Shown here piece by piece: positions 56,280-64,000 of a DNA stretch of 64,000 nucleotides (positions are counted from its first letter, which is position 1; each line of letters opens with the position of its first letter). The position numbers and the translations under genes were made by a program. The notes under the pieces are model-generated. The model worked only from the letters and a program-made list of their open reading frames with translations, made no database searches and was not told where the DNA came from. The stretch is taken from contig NW_004624783.1 of the NCBI RefSeq assembly GCF_000247695.1, forward strand, positions 2,908,873 to 2,972,872, given 5' to 3'. The DNA is from Heterocephalus glaber (lineage: Eukaryota; Chordata; Mammalia; Rodentia; Bathyergidae).

Positions 56280-58790
56280 ATGTGCCCGAATGGAGGTATA
56301 AGGAAGGAGGGAGAGTCAAGAAGAGTAATTGAGCCTGGAAGTTTCCAGCCTCTGTTTGCCACTCTCTGCTTTTATACTGCCTTTTCTAGTCTCCTTGGTC
56401 CATTTTCCTGCCTTTCACCCAGGATCTTTCTCCTTTGCATTGAAAACTGACTTTGTACTTTGGCTTGTTCTGAAGGAACACTCAAATTGAACCACTGGGC
56501 ATCCACTGTCAGTCAGTGAGCTATACTCCACTCTCATGAGAACCTGGTTCTCAGCATGCTTTTGGTCAGAATATCAGTACATCCACATCTCCTGGCTCAA
56601 GAAAATAGAAAGTATTCATAATTCTTTAAATCATGCAGTTCCTGGGGTCTGTCACTTGTCCCTGGTTCTGGTACAATAGCCAAAATAAAGACAATAGTCT
56701 ACCACAAGCATTCCTTATCAAACACCATTCTCTTGCTGAAGGTGAATTTTGTAATTTGAGCTTTCTATTACAGACAATAACACCTCACTTAACACTACAT
56801 TCCCTGGTGAGGGAGCATTTCTTATCTTACCTTTCCTGAAAAATAACTTTTCAGAGATAAAGATGAGGTCCTGGGGTTCCTAAGTACTATAATTTTTCCT
56901 GGCCCATCATCAGTGCCAGGAAGGTGAAGAAGAAACCTGTGCTAAAGACCACTCATACAACGCACTGACACCTCCAAAGAGTAAGAGGCATGCAAATGAA
57001 ACTGTGAAGCAGCAAAAACAAACACTTATTCAGAACATTTATGGGACTCTGCATCCCATCACTTGACCAGGAAGGATCACAGAAGGGTTTTTAGTATTTT
57101 AGTATTTGAGTTTCTACTACCATACAGAAGTGACAATAAACACAGGAAAAACTACTATGCACTTCACAGACCATTTGTGATTCCATCCAAGGCTACCCAG
57201 CTACTCTCTGGTGAAGAAAGCAGAGAAGAGCTTCCCATGCTCAGTGCTAGTCACAAGAGCTTTACCGACAGGCTGGGTGTCTACTGTTCATCTTTCCCCT
57301 AGGTCAGGGTCTCTACCACTAGGCTCTCCTGGGTCCTTGGCTGCAAACTATGACTCTGGTTCAAATAATGCCTATGTTCTCCATGTCAGGAATAGCATCC
57401 ACAACCACACCCAAGCCTGACATCTTGGACAAACACATCACCTATGGAAGATGTAAGGACAAGGCAGATGTGGAACAATCCCTACAGGGAAATAAAGTCT
57501 TAAATCTCACTCCACAACTCTTGTTACAGCAACTGGGGCTTCTTAATTCACCCTTTTACAAATCCTAGAGTGGGGCAAACAGATACTGCATTACAGATCT
57601 CATGATCATTATACTCCCCTTGGTCATCAGTGCTTGTCTTCGGGAACCTACCTTTTCAACCCTCAGTACAGGCTTCCTACTGAACTCCCATCATCTCATA
57701 CCCAAGTGTATTTAAAAGAAATTTATCTCCTCTTATTATTACAAATAGTACCACTATTCTTTCTGTTGCACAAGACTTGGTCATGCTGAATTTTTTTTTT
57801 TCCTTTCCTCAGTGTGCAACAATCTTCAAATTCCTCAACTGCTTTTTTCTTCTTGTCAAAATCCATCTACCCCCACCTCTTCTATACTTTATTAATTATC
57901 CCTTCTCCTGGATCATAAACTCCTTTTTCTAATAAATTTCTTCCTTTAGCTTATAGATAGGTCCAAATACCACCCCTCTGAAGCTCTTTTTGCTCCCTTC
58001 CCCATTCACACCTGAGGAATCACTTTCTTGGTTTCCAGGACCCCTCACCCCTGTTTTATCATCAAGCACAGTGTGTTATCATTATTAACAAGCTTGAATT
58101 CCTACTAGTGAGGGTTCTGTGAAGCAGAAAGCAAAGCTTTTTCAAATTTAAATCCCCACTGCATAATATTAGTAAATAAATTCACTCCATACAACCTCTC
58201 TAATAACTATCCTTTTCTTTCACTACCTTTCTTATTCTGTCCCTCCTTATCTCATACTAGACTTTTATGAGGGCTTTTAATTTTTAGTTTTATTATACCT
58301 AGTATATCTTTGCTAAAACAATTTAATAATATAAATTCCAGAGATTTTATAAAACATATTAAAATAAATGCAAAACACACACAAACACACACACCTCCCC
58401 CAAACCAACAAAAACCTCCAATGGTTCAGCCTTGCTATAGCAAACCAGGTCAATCAGTCAATCACTAGTAATCAACAGATCTAAAAGATGATGCAGAGAG
58501 AATTTCTTTTATTTCACACCCTTCTAAGATTATTCACTAGAGAATTCAGCCAGCAGGACTGCACTCTCCTCCACTCTGCTCATGGACTCCAACTTCAGTA
58601 ATACCCATCAGTAGGTATACTGAGTTGGCTTTATGTACACACAGACACACATACAACACATAAAGGCTTACCAAAACTAGCCCCACTATGTTATCTACAT
58701 GTCACACAGAAATGTTCCACAGAAAATGACAGGAACTTTACAGAGGAAGTGATAAATGCCTCTTCAAGATTTCAGAAACTTTGTTTCATA
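56280..58790. other. Intron, no certain repeat
   Basis: Apart from the candidate small exon, contains L2-like patches around 57700-58090 and a short CA run near 58376-58402. Plus-strand frames at 56633-57568 have no support. Confidence 0.4.
56525..56541 (-). CDS. Candidate small exon (17, 23 or 32 nt)
   Basis: A donor GTGGA/GTATAG on the minus strand is preceded by several possible acceptor AGs that give 17, 23 or 32 nt, all with the same phase. Any of them would start on a codon boundary, as required by exon 59606-59672, read VLMRV, and leave two bases that join exon 54466-54654 as Asp. Both sites are weak, so this is only a candidate for the missing exon. Confidence 0.2.
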
Positions 58791-59105
58791 AAATATAAAA
58801 TTTTAAATCCTTAGGTGGGATTTCTAGGCCCTCCGTGACCCAGCCCCAACCAGACTGTCTTTCACTCATGTCCTACATGCGCACCTTCTGTGGTAGGCTA
58901 ATCAGTGTACTTCCTCCCCAACCCCAAACTGCTTGTATTTTCCTTCCTCTATTTTCTAGTACTGCTTCCCCAGATCTCACTCACTTACTGATCTGTAAAT
59001 ACCACTCCACACCGGACCATTTTCCAATCATGTGTTGAGCTCTCCTTTCCTTTAACTCTGAGTATTTACAGTCCAAGCCATTTATTTGGCATTTACCATT
59101 AGCTA
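58790..59105 (+). repeat. L2 3' region
   Basis: TCTAGGCCCTCCGTGACCCA, GCCCCAACCAGACTGTCTTT, CAAACTGCTTGTATTTTCC and CATTTATTTGGCATTTACC are L2 in order. The plus-strand frame 58835-59038 is not a gene. Confidence 0.75.
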
Positions 59106-59605
59106 TTGAAGTTACAACCTCTGAAATGGAAAATTTCAGTCAAAATCTCCCAGTACTACCTCCAGTTAAATCATGAACATTGATAACCAAATGTAGTGTG
59201 AGAAGTTAATTGAAACACTAAAAGGGCTTGAAAGAAAAAAAAGAAATGAGTGGTAACAGGGAAGAATTAAAGTGAAGTTTCATGAAAGTACAGATTTTAT
59301 TCTAGTGCCTTCCCCTAATTCTCTTAAATGTCATCTGCCTTCCCAGAAATAGTCAGATTCAGTGAAAACATGAAGAGAAAATAAAAAGCCGTTATAGTTT
59401 TCAAGGACTACAGATTTCTGAAAATTCAAAAGGTAATCAATATTACTTCACTAAGCCCTGGCTTGGAAATGGTTAAGTGTGTGTTCATGTGAGATGAGCA
59501 AGAGTTTCTAATATGGGATGGTACAATTTCACCAAGAAATATGTTTCTAAAAGGCTTTTAAATAAACATATTCAATTAAAAGGACACAGGAAGCACTGTG
59601 CTAAC

Positions 59606-59672
59606 CTGCATTTGTTTTCTTGGAGCTGTCAAAACTGAGTATAGAAGAGTCACCCACTGAATTACAGTCCTC
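59606..59672 (-). CDS. Coding exon (67 nt) of an unidentified minus-strand gene
   Basis: Minus-strand acceptor ATTACTAACAATAACATCTCTAG contains an exact TACTAAC branch-point sequence, and AATGCAG/GTTAGC follows as donor. With the two bases carried over from exon 62078-62148 (GG + G) the frame reads RTVIQWVTLLYSVLTAPRK and ends on a codon boundary. The alternating hydrophobic pattern is that of a solenoid helix. A second frame of this short exon is also open, but only this one fits the upstream exon. Confidence 0.6.
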
Positions 59673-60139
59673 CTAGAGATGTTATTGTTAGTAATCTTTT
59701 TATACATTTCACAATTCAATAGTGAGCCAGGCCCAGGGAAATATGGGAAGAGTCACCTAAGCTAAAATACTAATATTGTCCCACTGCATCTTAGCTTCTT
59801 TTGTCACATAATACATCCTAATTCTTTCATGTATGCCAAACTAATGATACAGCTTTTTTGGTTATGGGTAATCATGGGTCAGCAGTCAGAAAGTGACTTT
59901 ATGTGGTATCATTATTCCCAAAAATGCAAACACATGTGCAAAAGCACACTATACTTTATCGGCCATACGATGCACAATTATTTTACATGTTAACATCTCT
60001 GAAACAGGGAAAGGTTTGATAAATGATGACATAATAAAATTATAAAATGATAGATTTCCTTTAAACCTGACTGTAAGACCATGAAGGCAGAGACCACAAC
60101 TGAAGCTCAAACACTGAAAGGAACATGAGTAATGTAGCC

Positions 60140-60225
60140 TAATTACCCTTTTTATATAAGTGAAACACAGAGAGAGACACAAATAAAAGTCAAACCTGGA
60201 AATCATATCTCAGCCCATATGAAAT
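60140..60225 (-). repeat. MIR core fragment
   Basis: TACCCTTTTTATATAAGTGA and CACAGAGAGAGACACAAA then AAAGTCAAACCTGGA. Confidence 0.5.
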
Positions 60226-60354
60226 ATCGGCACCTTAGCAATGCACCGATGAACTAACTCATTGTCACCAGTGCACAATACAAACTCAAATAAGGTTTTT
60301 AGTTAAGGAAGATATAAAGAAAACAATAATATACTAGTAAGGGTTTCAAGATCA

Positions 60355-60440
60355 GGGAAAACATCCATTTTGCTCATTGTGATATTTTGAGTGCCCAACA
60401 TAACGTCTTGCAGATAGCAAGGATTTCAAAAAGGAATTTA
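60355..60440 (+). repeat. L2 3' end fragment
   Basis: TGAGTGCCCAACATAACGTC, TTGCAGATAGCAAGGATTTC. Confidence 0.5.
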
Positions 60441-60540
60441 TGCATGAGTATTCTAAGACGAAAAATCTGGATGTTGTATTTAACACAAAGGCTGGCTGCT
60501 GGAGTTCCAGTTAGCCGGTAGAGGCAAAATACAGTAGTGT

Positions 60541-60662
60541 GGTCAGTGGACTACCACATCCAAATCTTTCGGGATGCCTGTTAGAAACTGAGATATCAAG
60601 GTTCATGTTTCTGGGGCAAGGACTTATAACAAGTAATCCAGGTGATTAAAGTTTGAGAACTA
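60541..60662 (+). mobile_element. MER5-type hAT-Charlie fragment
   Basis: CAGTGGACTACCACATCC start, CTGTTAGAAACTGAGATATC, CAGGTGATTAAAGTTTGAGA and ACTAGT end. Confidence 0.75.
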
Positions 60663-61494
60663 GTTTGGCAAAAGAAAAAAAGGGAAAGACAGTTATAAAC
60701 AAATATAAGAACACTTCAAATATAAATGTATGAACACTGAAGAATCATGAACTATGAAAAGCCCTGGGACGAAAAATTAATTCCATCAGTATGCAAGAGG
60801 CCAGGAGTACCATATGAGACATCATTAGGATAATTAAATAATTAACACACATAGGATCAAGATTCCTCTTGGGGAAAATGATAATGAACAAGAAGCTCCT
60901 AATGTGGTTTCACAAATGACTTCAAATATCCACAAAGACGAATCTGAACCAAATATGGAGAAAAGTAAAAAAGTATCTTGTTACAGGCAACTAAAACTTA
61001 TAGGAAAGAGTCAGAGGTAGTAAATTAATTCATGCTACTCAAGTAAGTCAGACATGAGAAGACAACCTTTTAAAATTATCAAGGGGGAGAAAGACTAGGA
61101 AAAGAAAAATGCTGCTAAAAATGGAGTATGGAATTAATGAAGGCTAAACTAGCTCAGAAACAGAACTAATTCTTCTTAATGTATCTTTGACAAGAAAAAT
61201 GAAGAAGATGTATTTGTATAATTAGAGAGAATGAAGACTTCGTAAAAATAGCGACTGACAAAAAGCAGATGTGAAACACTTGACAAAACTGAACTCATAC
61301 CAATCAGGAGGCCTGGACGATGGGAAGCTGAGCCTCTCAAGAGAATTCACTCACACACTTACAGAGTCATTTACAATCATTATGGAAATATGGCAGAAAA
61401 ATCGGGAAACAGAAGAGCTGAAGTGGAAGGGTAAAATGAAATAATGAAATAGCCTATCAATCTTAAAATGGTTACAAAGCAATGATGGGAAACT

Positions 61495-61612
61495 TCAGTG
61501 GAAACTAGTGACATTTTTTCCAACTTAGACAGTGAGCTCCATGAGGCCAGGGGCATTCTCTTTCACTTTTCAACACTGGCACAAAGTTTACAGAAAACAG
61601 TATGTGATCCAT
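61495..61612 (+). repeat. L2 3' end
   Basis: AGTGAGCTCCATGAGGCCAG, GGGCATTCTCTTTCAC, CTGGCACAAAGTTTACAG. Confidence 0.7.
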
Positions 61613-62077
61613 GTTCTATCATGGATAAAGACAGGGAGCTACAAAGTGAATGCTACCAAACTTTCCATTCCTTCTAGCAGAACACTACACCACAAGGAGT
61701 TTATCATTTTTTCCTCTTATAAATGACATAATATAATGGGAAAAAGCAAAACACTTAAACATCTTGTATACAATTAAATCATAAACCGTAATCAGAACAA
61801 AAACCTTAAAAAAACAGATCTGAGAAACTTTAAAAGCAAAAAAATGTACAATATATACTATAAAGCTGGGTAAATCATGTTTTCAGTATTTTCTTTAAAA
61901 AGATATTCTCTAATGTATTTGGAGAACATATAAAGTTTTAGATAAATTTTTTAAATAAATTATAAAAAGCATCTTTTCTATTATTATTATATAGCTTAAT
62001 GAGTATTAAAGTTCCTTACACATACACTCAAATACAACATCAGTCACCAACACTCAAATATATTTTCATTAACTTAC

Positions 62078-62148
62078 CCTGAATGTATAAATAGGGCATA
62101 CAGACAAATTTTCATAGAGCCATATGCTTCTGGAAGGTTGACACTAAG
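62078..62148 (-). CDS. Coding exon (71 nt) of an unidentified minus-strand gene
   Basis: Minus-strand acceptor GATCTTTTTGCATTAG and donor TTCAGG/GTAAGTT enclose 71 nt. Only frame 0 is open (the other two have stops): LPEAYGSMKICLYALFIHS after four residues, then two bases that pair with the first base of exon 59606-59672. Most upstream exon I can support here; the 5' part of the gene must lie beyond 64000 or in exons I missed. The peptide looks like one HEAT/ARM helix pair boundary, but the family is not certain. Confidence 0.65.
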
Positions 62149-62696
62149 CTAATGCAAAAAGATCTTAAATAGATATCAAGTAATTACAAATAAAAGCAAA
62201 GCAAGGGGGGCACTGCTACATTTCCTGCACATTAAGTTAAAAGCTGAGGGTAAAGGGAAACTTTATTTTAGGGTATCTTTCTACCCAAAGATTCATGAAT
62301 TCCACATAGTGCACACATAACCATATACTGATTAAACAAAATTGAAAATCACTGACTCATTTATAGCAAAGGGATAGCATACAAATATTATTTACATGAG
62401 TAACAATAGCTGTAGCCTAAAAAGGACAACCAGAGTCAAACTGAAAATCTTAGAGAGCAGAGCTCAGGTAGATAGATGGCCAATTACATGTACTGGCTAA
62501 AAACACAAGACAGTGGTAAAATGAAGGCCCAAGCCATTTGTGGGTTTGACCCAGTTCATATCCAGTCAATTTGTGTAGATGCCAAGGGGGGAAAAAAAAC
62601 AACCTTTAAAAAACAAGAAAGCTGATATAAGAGCACCAATCTCTTGAGTCAACTGGTAAGAGTACGTTCTACTTCCTAAAAAAATAATATATTGTG

Positions 62697-62797
62697 GGGC
62701 CGGGGATTTAGCTCAGTGGTTTCACTGCCTGCTGCACAAGTGCAAGGACCCGAGTTCAATCCCCAGTACCAAAAAAAAAAAAAATAATAATAATAAT
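62697..62797 (+). repeat. ID-type SINE, young form, with (TAA)n tail
   Basis: GGGCCGGGGATTTAGCTCAG, GAGTTCAATCCCCAGTACC, A tail becoming TAATAATAA. AATAATATATTG stands before (62683-62694) and after (62798-62809). Confidence 0.95.
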
Positions 62798-62809
62798 AAT
62801 AATATATTG

Positions 62810-64000
62810 AGATAATTCAAAGATCCTTATGTTACTCTTGCTTGCAGTAACATATGAATAAAGGATCAACAAGAGAAAATTGAAAGGAAAAATATATTTA
62901 ACCAAATATTTCACTCAAAATGGAGGGAAAAAAAGCCTGCTTGCTTGTCAAAAGAAATATTATTTATTCAATTATCCATCCAACATGATCCAGGTGGGAT
63001 GAAACCAATGACAGAAAGTATGTACCTAACCCAAATTCTTCTTGAAAATTAACCAAATAATGGAACATTTTCCGATCTATACCACAGAAATAGATGTCCA
63101 TGGAACATCCCCAACTTAAGTGACACAAATACAGATGGAAAGAACTAAGAGAGAGAACTCTACAATAAAGGTATTTTATTTGAGTACCATTATTAATTTA
63201 TCTGGCATCCTGGACCATTCAGGATAATAGGAATTAAAGAACAAGAAAGAAAGAAAATATAGACATCTCCATGAACAAAATTTACATATGTTACAAAATC
63301 CAGAGTCAAGAACTCATGAATTTCACACCACAGAGGGTTTCTCTAATTATTTCTTTTACACACAATTCTGACCACCCTGGTTCTCTACCTGTGCAGCTTA
63401 TACCCCAGTAGCTGAACAACTTAGAAAGCAAGAGGGGTTTGTCTTAGAGAGACATGATAAATATTGATATATGATAACCTATAACCAAAGAGCAAGGGAA
63501 AAAAGGCAGGAGAAACAGAGTAAGATATCAAGAAATGCCAGTCTGTGGATTGCTCAGGTGGGAAACACTGTACGTAGCTCCCTAAGTAATAAGGGGACTT
63601 CTGACTTACCACAATACACTGAACGAAGGGTACTGTGGGAAAAGTTCAACCAAAGCATCATTCATTCAGATTAAAATGGATTCCTTTAATCATGTCTGAA
63701 TGTGCACAGTACATTTTGACAAAACAATCATTTCAGAAATGTCTAAGTTTCCATTTAAAATGTTAAAACATACCATTTGGTATTGAAAGGGGTGAGATTT
63801 TGTTTTCTTTTTGGTATTGAAAGGGGTGAGATCTTTGTTTTCTGGAAAATTTATCTACACTGAGAAATCAGGTTCTGTTGAATAAACTGAGCATTACCAA
63901 TCTTTTTAAAAGAAAAATATGACACAAGAGTTAGGAGTTTACATACAATAAAGCAATCAATTTCTATTAGAGAAAGGATAACAATCATTAAGACAAAAAA
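62810..64000. other. Intron-like DNA, nothing certain
   Basis: No repeat recognised. A direct repeat of about 27 bp (TTGGTATTGAAAGGGGTGAG core, spaced about 33 bp) lies at 63777-63831. A 31-nt minus-strand segment at 63382-63412 has good splice sites but the wrong phase. Confidence 0.45.

Noticed and set aside
63382..63412. 31-nt minus-strand segment with strong acceptor and CACAG/GTAGAG donor
   Set aside because: In the phase required by exon 62078-62148 it contains a stop codon.
1..64000. Prokaryotic-style systems (operons, CRISPR, phage, toxin-antitoxin)
   Set aside because: The repeat content, splice sites and base composition are those of a mammalian nuclear genome; no long intact frames exist.

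Overview
This is AT-rich nuclear DNA from a mammal, almost certainly a rodent outside the mouse/rat group. The evidence is the repeat content: about twenty tRNA-derived ID-type SINEs, many of a young form ending in GGTACCAAAA; fused 7SL/ID dimers of the B1-dID kind; rodent-type MaLR LTRs; and old L1M, L2, MIR and MER5 copies. The SINE form looks most like a hystricognath (guinea-pig or chinchilla-like) lineage, but that is from memory. There are no operons, ribosome binding sites, CRISPR arrays, phage or plasmid genes.

The window is mostly introns of one protein-coding gene on the minus strand. I read its exons from splice signals and matching codon phases: 62078-62148, 59606-59672, 54466-54654, 50556-50583 (a 28-nt microexon), 34607-34752 and 29629-29717. 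Two joins (62078 to 59606; 34607 to 29629) and the microexon path 54466 to 50556 to 34607 keep one open frame. The predicted protein has amphipathic, HEAT/armadillo-like helices followed by a basic, Arg/Lys-rich stretch. I could not name the gene. Weaker exon candidates are at 56525-56541, 54169-54328 (ends in a stop) and 24850-24911 on the minus strand, and 25136-25200 on the plus strand.

Layout: 1-2.6 kb holds an L1 3' end split by a solo LTR with an internal 40-bp tandem duplication. 3-13.7 kb has scattered SINEs, an L2, a MER5 and two lineage-specific L1 ends. 14.7-15.8, 18.8-19.25, 24.85-25.56 and 42.6-43.4 kb are repeat-poor blocks that read like conserved regulatory DNA. 16-21.3 kb has L1, MIR and L2 pieces and a U2 snRNA fragment. 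27.5-29 kb has a tiny hAT element and an inverted pair of mariner transposase fragments. 31.6-33.1 kb has a MaLR LTR with a duplicated 5' part and an L1M 3' end. 37.4-38.3 kb has an antisense L1 ORF2 and a long CT tract. 41.3-42.1 kb has another L1 end and LTR. 44-48.4 kb has SINE dimers, an L1 5' fragment and a second hAT element. 51.8-52.25 kb has an MLT1-like LTR. The rest is the 5' exons of the gene with L2, MIR and SINE copies.
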